Positions 9,301 to 19,569 of a DNA stretch of 64,000 bases are shown one piece after another; the first letter of the stretch is position 1; every line of letters begins with the position of its first letter. Under the pieces are notes generated by a model. It ran no database searches, was not told the origin of the DNA, and worked only from the letters and a program-made list of their open reading frames with translations. The translations under genes were made by a program, and so were the position numbers. Source of the stretch: Spongiivirga citrea (GTDB taxonomy: Bacteria; Bacteroidota; Bacteroidia; Flavobacteriales; Flavobacteriaceae); the NCBI RefSeq assembly GCF_010671565.1, contig NZ_JAABOQ010000003.1:310001-374000 (forward strand). Reading direction: 5' to 3'.

Positions 9301-9749
9301 GTGATATAAGGATCATCCATATCTACCCAATAACCAATTTTACGGGTCATGTCATTCCAAATATCTGTATAGCGCATTACGGCTTTCTTACAAGCCTCGT
9401 TATAATCTTGAATTGAAATTTTTTTGCCGATATCTTCTTTGGTGATTCCAAGCTCTTTTTCAACCCCAAGTTCAACCGGTAAGCCATGGGTATCCCATCC
9501 CGCCTTACGTTTTACCTGAAAACCTTTCATGGTTTTATAGCGAGGGAAAATATCTTTAATGGTACGTGCCATTACATGGTGAATACCAGGCAAGCCATTT
9601 GCTGAAGGTGGTCCTTCAAAAAAGATATAAGGTTCAGCTCCTTCGCGCTCGGTTATACTTTTAGAAAAAAGATCATTCTCCTCCCAATAGGTAAGGATTT
9701 CCTCTGCTACTTTCGGTAGATCAAGTCCGCTATATTCGGTAAACTTCAT
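6351..9749 (-). CDS. ileS: Isoleucyl-tRNA synthetase
   Basis: Charges tRNA-Ile in the cytoplasm. The class I signature HIGH appears as GIHH (about 55-58, in PSANGLPGIHHVMART) and KMSKR is at about 680-684. The CP1 editing domain, with a TTPWTLPSN motif, lies between them, and the anticodon-binding domain follows. At 1132 aa it has the length of the eukaryote-like type found in Bacteroidota, and it lacks the C-terminal zinc-binding cysteines of the E. coli type. It is followed by the traR-like gene with a 4-nt gap. The neighbouring lspA seen in many genomes is here separated by the ECF operon. Confidence 0.97.
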   Translation of the reverse strand: MKFTEYSGLDLPKVAEEILTYWEENDLFSKSITEREGAEPYIFFEGPPSANGLPGIHHVMARTIKDIFPRYKTMKGFQVKRKAGWDTHGLPVELGVEKELGITKEDIGKKISIQDYNEACKKAVMRYTDIWNDMTRKIGYWVDMDDPYITYKPKYMESVWWLLKQIYDKGLLYKGYTIQPYSPKAGTGLSSHELNQPGTYQDVTDTTVVAQFKAKEETLPDFLQNEGDVYFLAWTTTPWTLPSNTALTVGPKIDYVLVETYNQYTFKPMNVVLAKALVGKQFSGKFTQVEEKSDLFAYQDGDKKIPFYVVKEFKGKDLVEIKYEQLLDYAQPNDNPENAFRVISGDFVTTEDGTGIVHTAPTFGADDALVAKQASPEVPPLLVKDDNDNLVPLVDLQGKFTKHVGELGGKYVKNEYYPDGEAPEKSVDVELAIKLKTENKAFKVEKYVHSYPNCWRTDKPILYYPLDSWFIKVTEIKDRMHQLNETINWKPKATGEGRFGNWLKNANDWNLSRSRYWGIPLPIWRTEDGKEEILIGSVEELKSEMEKSVAAGIMSEDIFADFKVGDMSEDNYNTIDLHKNIVDEITLVSASGKPMKRESDLIDVWFDSGSMPYAQWHYPFENKDMIDGGKSYPADFIAEGVDQTRGWFYTLHAISSLVFDRVSYKNVVSNGLVLDKNGQKMSKRLGNAVDPFSTLEKYGPDATRWYMISNANPWDNLKFDLEGVAEVRRKFFGTLYNTYSFFSLYANIDEFSYKEGDIELSKRPEIDRWILSELNSLTKVVDEAYSDYEPTKAARAVSEFVQENLSNWFVRLSRRRFWKGDYQQDKISAYQTLHTCLNTVAKLIAPIAPFFADRLYKDLNAATSRETFESVHLADFPVFDSAMIDTELEHKMQKAQAICSLVLSLRKKEMIKVRQPLQRIMIPVLDAAEKEEILAVADLIKSEVNVKEIELLDDASGILVKQIKPNFKVLGPRFGKDMKLVANEIKTFGQDEIVKIEQNGEIEVEINGKSITLGLNEVEITSQDIEGWLVANSGALTVALDVTISDDLREEGIARELVNRIQNLRKDSGFEVTDKIKVQLERDGNIEKAVTTNLAYIKAETLTAVLDFEDAVSNGIEIAFDEVNTKLFIEKF

Positions 9750-9859
9750 GCCTTAAAAATCAATCGCTTGTTACGATGCGCGAAATTAAGGATTTTGAGC
9801 GAAAAGATGCCTAAAATGAAGTGCTAAGAGTCAAATTGAAAGGCTAAAAAGTATGCGTT

Positions 9860-12349
9860 TTAAAAATTTACCGAAGCCATCACTCTAAAATTTCTGCCAG
9901 GAGCACTAATTCCAGAAGCAAACTCACGATAATGACGATCAAAAATATTGTCCATAGAAAGTTGTAGTCGCAAAGATGAAGAAAAGTTGTATGCTATAGC
10001 AGCACCTAAGGTATTCCAAGACGGCAATCCTGCATATCTATCAACATCCTCAGTTGCATTCGGATTAATTAATGGTGTTTCTTCTAGACCATCTTCACCA
10101 CCTTCACTAAAATCCTCCGGATTTTTACTCCCCGAAAATCTAAAATATAATTGTGAATCAATTTTGTTTTTATCATAACTCAAGGTCGCGCTACCAAAAA
10201 ATGGCAGTATAGAAGGCAATGAACGATCTCCGTCAAAAATACGTCCGGCGGTATAGGTTAGATTACTTTTAAATCGTAAGTTTTTAACTATTTGAGTATT
10301 GACATCAAAAGTACCACCAACAATATAGGCATTCCCCAAATTCGTATTGGCCAAAGTCTCAACTTCTTCTCCATTAAATAATATGGTATTAGCGTCAGCA
10401 GTAGTTGTATCTCCTTCAACCACAAAATCATCACGCCCTATTACACTTCGTAACCAAGTATAATAAGTGGTAAATGATATGGCGTTTGATTTTCTTCCAA
10501 GATACTTAGTAATACCTATTTCACCATTGTAGGCAAACTCTGGCTCTAAATATGGATTTGGTATTGTTAATGTACCTCCTTGTTCGCGAATCTTACCTAT
10601 ATCATCAATATTTGGTGACCTAAACCCACTCGACAACACTGCATTTAATTGCCAATTTTTAGTCGGTCTAAAAACATACCCCAAGGTCGCGGTTACCGAA
10701 TTGTTGCTAGTCATAACCTCATCTAGATTACTATCGACTAGCGCTTGCTCATTCCAAGCCGCTTTCAACTTGGTAAAGGTGTACCGAATACCCGAATTAA
10801 AGGTTGAATTCTTATTGATGTCTTGTCGATAATTAGCGTAAGCAGCAGCAGTAGAATAACTACTACCATCACTAGGATATCTCGTTGGAATTGCCTGCCG
10901 TTCTTCTAATCCAACAATGCGATTGCCTTGCAAAACGAGATCTTCAGAAAACGCGGTAGATTGCACATCGTTATAGGTAAATTCAAGCCCGTAACTTAGG
11001 TTTCGTTTCGCTCTCAGGTCAGCAAAAAAATCAGCATTTAAACTGTAAACCTCTACATCTTCTATCTGACTCTCTCGAGTAATGCTACCAAAACTTCGTT
11101 CTATTCTCGACTCCTCAATACTTTGAAAGGCTGCAGTAATTGTCCCCTTAGACATCCATTTACGTTTTGGATTAATCTGTAGCTGTGGAGAAACCAAAAA
11201 CCGTTTTTGAGGACCGTAATCCCAACGGGCGAAACGCAAGGTTCCATCTCTATACTCAGCTAGACGATCAAACCTTGGGACATTTGATGACTCTGAAAAC
11301 TGAATATTTAATCCGAAGCTCGTTTTATCATTCAACTTTACTGAAAACTTTTGCAACAAATCAAATTGATCGTAGCTCGTTCCTTTTTGTTCATTGGGAT
11401 TCGAATTTACAACTGGATCCGGATTGTAAAATTCCTCCGTATTATTAGAATACAGGTTAACCAAACCCCAATCATCAAAACCATGTTTTCGATTGCGGCC
11501 CATTCTAATATCACCGAAACTGCTATATGATATATTTGTGAAAGATGCCCAGCGACCAAAACTAAATTGCATATCTAGACTATTAGTCGTTTCATCGGTC
11601 GCTTGACTGTATCGGCTTAAAAACCCGCCTGAAAAGCGTTTTGTATCATTAATTTGTGGAGTTTTCGTATAATAATGAACAACTCCACCCAAGGCATCTG
11701 ATCCGTAAATAACCGAGGATGGCCCGAAGATTACTTCAGTTCGTTCTAGGCCGTTTGGACTAATCGTAATTGCATTTTGTAAATGCCCAGATCGAAAAAT
11801 GGCATTGTTTAATCTAACTCCATCTACAACTAAAAGCACTCTATTGGCTTCGAATCCCCTTATAACAGGACTCCCACCGCCACCTTGCGATTTTTGAATA
11901 CGCACACCTGGTGCTTCTGTAAGAATATCTGCACTCGTTTGTGGTGCGCTTCGTTGGATAGTTTGACTAGATAGTACTGCAATTTTTTCAGCTACGCGCG
12001 TTTTTGCCTCGCCTGTTTTAGAAGCAGATAGTACTACTTCATTCAGTCGCTCTGCTTCCGGTGATAAATAAACGATAAAGCCATTGCGAAAATAACGGGC
12101 TTTGGTAATCGTCTTTTTAATGAAACCTATGTGTTCAAATATGATCTCTTCTCCCAAATCAAACTGTGAAAGATCTGCCTGTCCATTTTCATTAGTAATA
12201 GTACTTTTAGAGGCATCGGGATTGTAAATAGCAACACCTATAAGAATTTCATCTTCTACCTGATCTTTTACTGTAATTTGTTGAGCGGAAGCTGAAAAAG
12301 ATGACAGAAAAATAAGCACTAGTGCGACCCTAAATATATGTGCCTTCAT
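9860..12349 (-). CDS. TonB-dependent receptor, heme/hemoglobin-receptor-like
   Basis: Outer-membrane active transporter. The ATG at 12349 gives a signal peptide (MKAHIFRVALVLIFLSSFSASAQ) and avoids overlap with recO. Order: signal, a carboxypeptidase-regulatory-like domain, a plug with SADILTEAPGVRIQK, SPVIRGFEANRVLLVVDGV and SVIYGSDALGGVVHYYT, then a 22-strand-type barrel ending in an aromatic (FRVMASVNF). The plug pattern RSGHLQNAITI is that of hemoglobin/transferrin/lactoferrin-type receptors, so heme or iron-complex uptake is the best guess. No heme-handling genes are next to it. Substrate specificity is inference. Confidence 0.85.
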   Translation of the reverse strand: MKAHIFRVALVLIFLSSFSASAQQITVKDQVEDEILIGVAIYNPDASKSTITNENGQADLSQFDLGEEIIFEHIGFIKKTITKARYFRNGFIVYLSPEAERLNEVVLSASKTGEAKTRVAEKIAVLSSQTIQRSAPQTSADILTEAPGVRIQKSQGGGGSPVIRGFEANRVLLVVDGVRLNNAIFRSGHLQNAITISPNGLERTEVIFGPSSVIYGSDALGGVVHYYTKTPQINDTKRFSGGFLSRYSQATDETTNSLDMQFSFGRWASFTNISYSSFGDIRMGRNRKHGFDDWGLVNLYSNNTEEFYNPDPVVNSNPNEQKGTSYDQFDLLQKFSVKLNDKTSFGLNIQFSESSNVPRFDRLAEYRDGTLRFARWDYGPQKRFLVSPQLQINPKRKWMSKGTITAAFQSIEESRIERSFGSITRESQIEDVEVYSLNADFFADLRAKRNLSYGLEFTYNDVQSTAFSEDLVLQGNRIVGLEERQAIPTRYPSDGSSYSTAAAYANYRQDINKNSTFNSGIRYTFTKLKAAWNEQALVDSNLDEVMTSNNSVTATLGYVFRPTKNWQLNAVLSSGFRSPNIDDIGKIREQGGTLTIPNPYLEPEFAYNGEIGITKYLGRKSNAISFTTYYTWLRSVIGRDDFVVEGDTTTADANTILFNGEEVETLANTNLGNAYIVGGTFDVNTQIVKNLRFKSNLTYTAGRIFDGDRSLPSILPFFGSATLSYDKNKIDSQLYFRFSGSKNPEDFSEGGEDGLEETPLINPNATEDVDRYAGLPSWNTLGAAIAYNFSSSLRLQLSMDNIFDRHYREFASGISAPGRNFRVMASVNF

Positions 12350-12395
12350 TGCTATTAAAAACAGCCGGCTTTGTTCAGGAAAATTTGGAGAAAAA

Positions 12396-13115
12396 CTAAT
12401 TAAAAACTTCATTTAAAACCGCTAAAGATCTGGGTTTTCTAAATCCCTGCAAATGTAACTCAAAATATTCAATTAGTATTCCAAGTAATTGCTGTCTATC
12501 CGTTCCGGAAAACCCTGTCTCATCTAATGCATCAAAAGTTGTACCCAATAGGCGTTTAAACAGTGTTAAATTTTTATCGCTAATGGAATGAAGCTCAAAA
12601 GGGGATATTATAAACGCGCCTTCCAACAGACTAAAAGCTGGTAATGTTGACTCACTTGTATCTGGATAAAAACCCAAAAAACGGGTAAGATTTAGTAAGA
12701 ACAGCATATGAAAATTAGCAACCTGATCATGCGCATCAAGCCATTGAAATGCCATTTCTAAGTATTCAAATAGCGCTTCGTTAGCTTCTTCTTCAACTAT
12801 AGATACATTCAACATCTCTGACAAAAACATCGCAATGGATGCTTTTTTAATATCTGTATGAACACTTTTGTAAGCATAGGCCGTTTTCACTTCTCGTATA
12901 CTTTCCAAAGTGCCTTTATTTTTGTGGTTAACATCGATAACCAACTGTGATAAAGGTTGAAAATATGCTGTCTTAAGCTTTCCTTTTTTTGACTTTAGAA
13001 CACCCTTCAACATATATGATTTTAAACCAGCTTCCTGCGTAAAACACTTAACGATTAAACTAGTATCGCCGTATTTTAAAGAAGAAATAACTATGGCTTT
13101 TGTGGTGAGTAGCAT
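12396..13115 (-). CDS. recO: DNA repair protein RecO
   Basis: Recombination mediator of the RecFOR pathway that helps load RecA on SSB-coated DNA. The N-terminal OB-fold is recognisable (TTKAIVISSLKYGDTSLIVKC, then a KSKKGKLKTAYFQPLSQLV segment), followed by the helical C-terminal domain with LNLTRFLGFYPD. At 239 aa it has normal length. As in related Bacteroidota, the zinc-binding cysteines of some RecO proteins are not seen. It lies upstream of the TonB receptor, 46 nt apart, and could share its transcript. Confidence 0.92.
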   Translation of the reverse strand: MLLTTKAIVISSLKYGDTSLIVKCFTQEAGLKSYMLKGVLKSKKGKLKTAYFQPLSQLVIDVNHKNKGTLESIREVKTAYAYKSVHTDIKKASIAMFLSEMLNVSIVEEEANEALFEYLEMAFQWLDAHDQVANFHMLFLLNLTRFLGFYPDTSESTLPAFSLLEGAFIISPFELHSISDKNLTLFKRLLGTTFDALDETGFSGTDRQQLLGILIEYFELHLQGFRKPRSLAVLNEVFN

Positions 13116-13144
13116 GAATTCAAAAATACATCGTTTTATTCAAC

Positions 13145-13168
13145 AAAAAACCCCGCTTCTCAGCAGGG
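13145..13168 (-). terminator. Intrinsic terminator of gdhA
   Basis: On the minus strand, CCCTGCT-GAGA-AGCGGGG (about 13151-13168) forms a 7-bp stem with one U-G pair and is followed by six T residues. On the plus strand the same pair would be an A-C mismatch, which assigns it to the minus strand. It lies about 30 nt past the gdhA stop. Confidence 0.8.
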
Positions 13169-13198
13169 CTTTTTATATATAGCTAAATGACTAAATTC

Positions 13199-14554
<1,356 letters not shown>

Positions 14555-14590
14555 TTATTGGATTCGTAGTTATTGATTAAAATTTGAGTG

Positions 14591-14598
14591 CAAAGATA
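14591..14598 (-). promoter_or_regulatory. Promoter -7 box of gdhA
   Basis: TATCTTTG on the minus strand matches the Bacteroidetes -7 consensus TAnnTTTG, about 49 nt upstream of the gdhA start. No convincing -33 TTTG is seen at the usual 19-nt spacing. Confidence 0.4.
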
Positions 14599-14748
14599 TG
14601 ATATTGATAAAAATAAGGTGTGATTTTTTTCATATTAATAAATCTCAACAAAAATCCTCTCCACTAATGAAAGAAGACCACTTCATCAATGCCATATTAT
14701 TGCATAATTCAAGAAGAAATATACATTAAATTATTGATATACAGATAA

Positions 14749-15906
14749 TTAACCTATCGCTTGCTTTAAATCATCGATAAGATCATTTACATCTTCAATA
14801 CCAACACTTAATCTGATCAAAGAATCGACAACTCCTGTTTTTTCGCGCTCCTCTTTTGGGATAGATGCGTGCGTCATACTCGCAGGGTGTCCTGCTAAAC
14901 TTTCTACACCGCCTAGAGATTCGGCTAGTGTGAATATTTTAAGGTTTTCAACAATTCGAATAGCCTCGTCATAATCATTTCCTTTGGTCACAAAAGAAAT
15001 CATCCCTCCAAAATCATTCATTTGTCGTTTTGCTATATTGTGATTTGGGTGTGATTCAAATCCTGGCCAATATACTTTTTCAATTTTTGGATGCTTTGCT
15101 AAATACTCAGCTATCGCCTTGCCATTTTCGCAATGGCGTTGCATGCGTACATGTAGTGTTTTAATTCCTCTTAGTACTAAAAAACTATCCATTGGACCGC
15201 AAACAGCGCCACTTGCATTTTGGATAAAGTATAAACGATCGGCTAGATCTTTATCCTTAACTACCAATGCGCCCATAACTACATCACTATGTCCGCCAAG
15301 ATATTTTGTCGCTGAGTGCATTACAATATCAGCCCCTAAATCTATTGGCTGTTGCAAATACGGTGTCGCAAATGTATTATCAACTGCCAGCAAAATATCG
15401 TGTTTTTTAGCTACTGATGCTACTAACTCAATATCAATAATATTCATCATCGGGTTTGTTGGTGTTTCTACCCAAATAAGCTTCGTATTATCATTCACAT
15501 AATTCTCGATATCAGCGGCATTTTCCATTCCAATGAAATGAAATTTTATACCGAAATCTTCAAATACTTTGGTGAATAAACGATATGTACCACCATAAAG
15601 ATCATTAGTAGACACAACCTCATCGCCAGGCTTCAGCAATTTTATAACCGCATCGATTGCTGCAAGGCCACTGCCAAAAGCAAGTCCAAAATTCCCATTT
15701 TCAATACTGGCCAAACTCTTTTCCAAGGCAGTACGCGTCGGATTCGCTGAACGAGAATATTCAAAGCCTTTATGACCTCCCGGAGTCGTTTGAGAGTAGG
15801 TACTTGTTTGGTATATAGGTGGCATTACTGAACCATATGCAGGATCTATATTGTCTTGCCCACCATGTATTGTTTTTGTGTTGAAGTTTGTTTTTTCAGA
15901 ACTCAT
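14749..15906 (-). CDS. metB: Cys/Met transsulfuration PLP enzyme (cystathionine gamma-synthase-like)
   Basis: PLP enzyme of the cystathionine gamma-synthase/lyase family. It shows SRSANPTRTALEKSLA (51-66), the AFGSGLAAIDA loop, LAVDNTFATPY (173-183) and the PLP lysine Lys201 in MHSATKYLGGHSD. It would either join O-acyl-homoserine with cysteine (MetB) or cleave cystathionine (MetC/CGL); sequence alone does not separate these well. Length 385 aa is normal. It is monocistronic, between gdhA and the antiporter gene. Confidence 0.88.
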   Translation of the reverse strand: MSSEKTNFNTKTIHGGQDNIDPAYGSVMPPIYQTSTYSQTTPGGHKGFEYSRSANPTRTALEKSLASIENGNFGLAFGSGLAAIDAVIKLLKPGDEVVSTNDLYGGTYRLFTKVFEDFGIKFHFIGMENAADIENYVNDNTKLIWVETPTNPMMNIIDIELVASVAKKHDILLAVDNTFATPYLQQPIDLGADIVMHSATKYLGGHSDVVMGALVVKDKDLADRLYFIQNASGAVCGPMDSFLVLRGIKTLHVRMQRHCENGKAIAEYLAKHPKIEKVYWPGFESHPNHNIAKRQMNDFGGMISFVTKGNDYDEAIRIVENLKIFTLAESLGGVESLAGHPASMTHASIPKEEREKTGVVDSLIRLSVGIEDVNDLIDDLKQAIG

Positions 15907-16021
15907 AATATGTGTTTAAGTCGGCACAAAATTACATTTATTATATGGGTTAACATATACTAATTTGCAACTTGGCTGATGCCTTTTGTGGTAAAAAAGT
16001 TAGAGTCCTTACAAGCCTTAA

Positions 16022-17266
16022 TTATGATTTACTCGCTAGCCGTTTTACAAGAGGGCCTACAGTGAGTCCTTGCGCGATAATTGAGAAAACCACAATAATA
16101 TAAGTGACTACTAAAAAGAGTTCTCTATTCATATCTGCGGTCAGACTTAGTGCCAACGCAATCGAAATTCCGCCGCGAAGTCCACCCCATGTCATTATTA
16201 TGTTGGTTTTTGGAACAAAGTCTAATTTTTTAGAATAAAAATTGATTGGTAACCAGAGTGAGATATAGCGAGATAGTAAAACGATAGGAATTCCGAGTAA
16301 GCCAGCGATAACATATTTACCTTCGAAGGTTAGCACCAACATTTCCATACCGATCATGACGAATAAAACAGTATTTAGAAGCACATCGATTAATTCCCAA
16401 AACTTGTCGACATAGGCCTCGGTTATTTCTGACATTGAGGTCCCTCTAATTGTATCATTTCCTACAATCAATCCAGCAGTAACCATAGCCAATGGTGCGG
16501 AAACGTGAATTTGATGTGCTAATAAAGTCCCCCCCATTACAGCCGCAAGCGTAATGATAACCTCCACGTCGTAATTGTCGATAGACTTCATCATTCGATA
16601 TGCACCAAAGCCGAGAGCAGCCCCAAGTGCTATTCCACCCAATACCTCTAAACCAAACAATTTGGCAACTTCTGCAACCTCAAAAGAGGCATCAGCCGAT
16701 TTTGCAATAGAAAAAATAGTCAAAAAAATGACTACGCCTACGCCATCATTAAAAAGTGATTCGCCTACAATTTTTGTCTCTAGTTTTTTAGGAACGTTTG
16801 CTTTTTTCAAAATTCCTAAAACCGCAATAGGATCGGTTGGCGAGATAAGTGCTCCAAAGAGTAGACAGTAAATAAAATCGACCGGAAAATCGATTAACTT
16901 CAAAATCATAAACATTAAGCCTCCTATTATAAAAGTAGAAGCTAATACTCCTAATGTTGCAAAAATGAAAATTGGCTTTCGTTGAACTTTTAATTGTTCA
17001 AAATTTGTGTGCAGCGCACCTGCAAATAACAAAAAGCTAAGCATGCCATCTAGTAATACAGTCTTAAAATCTATTTGAGATATAAACTCTTTTTCTTTGA
17101 TTAATAGCGTTTCATCAAAATATCCTAAGGCAAGAATTAGCAAAGTAAATACTATAGTAATCAACATTAATCCTATAGTAATTGGCAGTTTTAAAAAACG
17201 CACATTTACAAAACCAAAAAGTGCCGATAAAACTATGAGAACAGTCGCAATTGAATAATAATCCAT
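16022..17266 (-). CDS. Na+/H+ antiporter, CPA1/NhaP type
   Basis: Inner-membrane cation:proton antiporter of 414 aa with about 12 hydrophobic segments. The transport-core motifs are present: [17 protein letters not shown] in the first half, then [15 protein letters not shown] with the conserved Asn-Asp pair, and later [15 protein letters not shown]. These are the marks of NhaP-like exchangers, which would expel Na+ in a marine-type bacterium. The DinB-like gene lies only 7 nt upstream, so the two are probably one operon. Ion selectivity is inferred from the family. Confidence 0.9.
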   Translation of the reverse strand: MDYYSIATVLIVLSALFGFVNVRFLKLPITIGLMLITIVFTLLILALGYFDETLLIKEKEFISQIDFKTVLLDGMLSFLLFAGALHTNFEQLKVQRKPIFIFATLGVLASTFIIGGLMFMILKLIDFPVDFIYCLLFGALISPTDPIAVLGILKKANVPKKLETKIVGESLFNDGVGVVIFLTIFSIAKSADASFEVAEVAKLFGLEVLGGIALGAALGFGAYRMMKSIDNYDVEVIITLAAVMGGTLLAHQIHVSAPLAMVTAGLIVGNDTIRGTSMSEITEAYVDKFWELIDVLLNTVLFVMIGMEMLVLTFEGKYVIAGLLGIPIVLLSRYISLWLPINFYSKKLDFVPKTNIIMTWGGLRGGISIALALSLTADMNRELFLVVTYIIVVFSIIAQGLTVGPLVKRLASKS

Positions 17267-17273
17267 ACCTAAT

Positions 17274-17732
17274 TTATGCCGCCTTTATAAGTGCCATTAT
17301 ATATCCAATATGCAATCCTTCGTGATACAGATTAAATTGCATGGCATCTTCTACTGATTTTAATGTCATTTTCACTGTTGAAAGATCATATGGCTCGTAG
17401 GTTGTAAACGATCCATCTTGGAAATCTGAAATAGTCTGGTCAATAGTTGTAAAAACCGATTTTTTTAGTTCCTCTACCTCATCGATCGTAGCATCTTTTT
17501 CTGGTTTTGTTCCTTTTTTATAGGCCCCTACAAATTCATCATCTACCAACAACTTCTTGCCAGATAAACCATATACCAAACGTTGTTGCGTTGCAACTGA
17601 ATGGGCAATATTCCAAAAAATATTGTTATTGAATCCGTTTGGAATGTGATTTAGCTTTTCTAATGGAATTGTTTTGAGAAAATAGTATAGCAATTTTCGA
17701 TTTTGTAAGGTAGCTTCTAAAACTAAACTCAT
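17274..17732 (-). CDS. DinB-like four-helix metal-binding protein
   Basis: A 152-residue protein of the DinB/YfiT superfamily (unrelated to polymerase IV). The predicted metal histidines fall in [16 protein letters not shown] (about residue 44) and in the C-terminal [14 protein letters not shown] pair (His-x3-His), the usual three-histidine pattern. Members include bacillithiol-dependent transferases and damage-inducible proteins; the substrate here is unknown. It precedes the antiporter gene by 7 nt. Confidence 0.8.
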   Translation of the reverse strand: MSLVLEATLQNRKLLYYFLKTIPLEKLNHIPNGFNNNIFWNIAHSVATQQRLVYGLSGKKLLVDDEFVGAYKKGTKPEKDATIDEVEELKKSVFTTIDQTISDFQDGSFTTYEPYDLSTVKMTLKSVEDAMQFNLYHEGLHIGYIMALIKAA

Positions 17733-17802
17733 CTTTTATTTTTTTATAAATATAGCTGAATTTGCCCTAAATGAATTTTCTTTGCTTAGCAATTCTACTA
17801 CA

Positions 17803-18153
17803 ATGAAAAAAATATATCACTTAGGCTCTTGCAGCACCTGTATTCGCATTATTAAAGAGCTGAATTTGCCAACAGATTTTATTTTACAGGATATCAAGAA
17901 AGAAGCAATTACCGAAGCTCAATTAGCGGAGATGAAGGACATGGCTGGCGATTACGAAACCTTATTTAGTAAAAGAGCTCAATTGTTCAAACAACGTGAT
18001 CTAAAGAATCAAAATCTTGATGAAAGCGACTTTAAAAATCTCATTTTAGAACATTACACTTTTCTAAAGCGACCAGTAATTATTGTTGATGACAAGATTT
18101 TTGTTGGCAATAATAAAAGTGTGGTTGAAGCAGCTAAAAATGCTATTCACTAA
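17803..18153 (+). CDS. ArsC/Spx-like thioredoxin-fold protein
   Basis: A 116-residue protein of the arsenate reductase (ArsC)/Spx family. It has the N-terminal redox motif Cys-x-x-Cys (LGSCSTCIRI, about residues 6-15) and the conserved C-terminal FLKRPVIIVDDKIFVG. The ATG at 17803 is preferred over a TTG at 17782, as it starts directly with the beta strand KKIYHLGS. It could reduce arsenate or a mixed disulfide, but no ars genes are near. It is followed 9 nt later by an EamA transporter gene. Confidence 0.85.
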   Translation: MKKIYHLGSCSTCIRIIKELNLPTDFILQDIKKEAITEAQLAEMKDMAGDYETLFSKRAQLFKQRDLKNQNLDESDFKNLILEHYTFLKRPVIIVDDKIFVGNNKSVVEAAKNAIH

Positions 18154-18162
18154 AATATCATA

Positions 18163-19053
18163 ATGAGCAAACGCACGCTGGCTATTTTAGCCGCACTTGG
18201 CGCTAATTTAATCTATGCTATTAATCATACTGTAGCAAAAGATGTTATGCCGACTTATATAAAACCATTCGGCTTTATTTTACTGCGAGTTGTAGGTGCG
18301 ACTATCTTATTTTGGTTAATTAGCATTTGGGCACCAAAGCAAAAAATTGATAAGAAAGATTGGCTTCGCATAATAGGTGCTGCTTGCTTTGGTATGTTCA
18401 TTAATATGCTTGCCTTTTTTAAAGGACTTAGTTTATCTACCCCTATACAAAGTTCTATTGTAATTACTATAACTCCAATTGTAGTTTTTATTTTATCTGC
18501 TTACTTGATAAAAGAAAAGATAAGAGGCTTACGTTGGATTGGTATTTTTATGGGTTTCACAGGGGCACTTGTTTTAATTGTTTTTGGCCAAGAAATTAGA
18601 ATGGATGCGCCTAATATCCCTCTTGGCAATTCACTTTTTGTAGTCAACGCCATTGCCTATGCATTCTATTTAGTTATGGTAAAACCACTCACTGCAAAAT
18701 ACAACGTTTTTACCTTAATGAAATGGCTCTTTTTATTCGGGTTGCTAATTAATATACCCTTCACCATCAATGAATTCACTGAAGTAAAATGGACAACACT
18801 CCCATTTGATGCTATATGGAGAATGATATTTGTTGTTGTGGGAACTACGTTTTCTACCTATTTACTTGGTGTATTTGCATTAAGTCATCTAAGAGCTTCT
18901 ACGATGGGTGCTTTTGTATATTTACAACCATTAATGGCAATTGCTTTCGCCGTTATTGTTGGCTCAGATTCCCTAAACGTTGTAAAGATAATAGCCGCCT
19001 TTACTGTTTTAGCAGGAGTATATTTGGTCACCAAAAAATCAGCTTCCAACTAG
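18163..19053 (+). CDS. EamA/DMT family transporter
   Basis: Inner-membrane drug/metabolite transporter of 296 aa with ten hydrophobic helices in two EamA repeats. The first begins LAALGANLIYAINHTVAKDVM and the second near IPLGNSLFVVNAIAYAFYLV. Helix 4-like segments with SSIVITITPIVVFILS and AFVYLQPLMAIAFA are conserved in the family. The substrate is unknown. Its stop overlaps the end of the convergent thioesterase gene by 4 nt. Confidence 0.9.
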   Translation: MSKRTLAILAALGANLIYAINHTVAKDVMPTYIKPFGFILLRVVGATILFWLISIWAPKQKIDKKDWLRIIGAACFGMFINMLAFFKGLSLSTPIQSSIVITITPIVVFILSAYLIKEKIRGLRWIGIFMGFTGALVLIVFGQEIRMDAPNIPLGNSLFVVNAIAYAFYLVMVKPLTAKYNVFTLMKWLFLFGLLINIPFTINEFTEVKWTTLPFDAIWRMIFVVVGTTFSTYLLGVFALSHLRASTMGAFVYLQPLMAIAFAVIVGSDSLNVVKIIAAFTVLAGVYLVTKKSASN

Positions 19054-19526
19054 CTGAGATCCTTAGGTATTTTAGCTGCTTTCCTAGTATCTTCTTTTGT
19101 TAGTATTTTAAAATCATCGGCGTGATGAAGTTTATCTACAATAGCTAATAACTCTTTGGGTAATGCCGTGAGCCTCCTTGTTTTAAGATCAATCCAAGAG
19201 CCAATCATGTTCCCATATGTCATATTTCGCCCATTCTCATCATAAAAGTTATGTCGAAATTCATAAAACATACCATCTTCTGACATTCCTCCTAGTTCCA
19301 TCGATACCCGTATCACAGAACCGGCCATCACTTCTCTAAAATAATACACATGTTCATGAAATACGATTGGGCCTAAATTGTATTGCTGCATCTGTTTTTG
19401 ACCAAAGCCATTTTCTCCCAAAAAACTCATACGGGTATGAGCCATAAATACTATATATGATGAGTTAGCTAAATGCCTATTGGCATCAAGATCATTCCAT
19501 CGAATATCGAATTCTTTATAATACAT
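19050..19526 (-). CDS. Acyl-CoA thioesterase, hot-dog fold (4HBT/YbgC-like)
   Basis: A 158-residue single hot-dog domain. The N-terminus FDIRWNDLDANRHLANSSYIVFM carries the aspartate (NDLDANRH) expected to act in hydrolysis, in the pattern of YbgC/4-hydroxybenzoyl-CoA thioesterases. Likely hydrolyses acyl-CoA or acyl-ACP thioesters in the cytoplasm; chain preference is not visible. It is the second gene on the minus strand after the LpxR-like gene, 43 nt apart. Confidence 0.85.
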   Translation of the reverse strand: MYYKEFDIRWNDLDANRHLANSSYIVFMAHTRMSFLGENGFGQKQMQQYNLGPIVFHEHVYYFREVMAGSVIRVSMELGGMSEDGMFYEFRHNFYDENGRNMTYGNMIGSWIDLKTRRLTALPKELLAIVDKLHHADDFKILTKEDTRKAAKIPKDLS

Positions 19527-19569
19527 ATTTCCTTTTTTAGATCGCTCTATATTTAGTTAGGGAGCCCAT

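Noticed and set aside
17274-17732. Possible identity with DNA polymerase IV because of the name DinB
   Set aside because: The sequence is the DinB/YfiT four-helix metal-binding type; the true Y-family polymerase is at 41105-42211.
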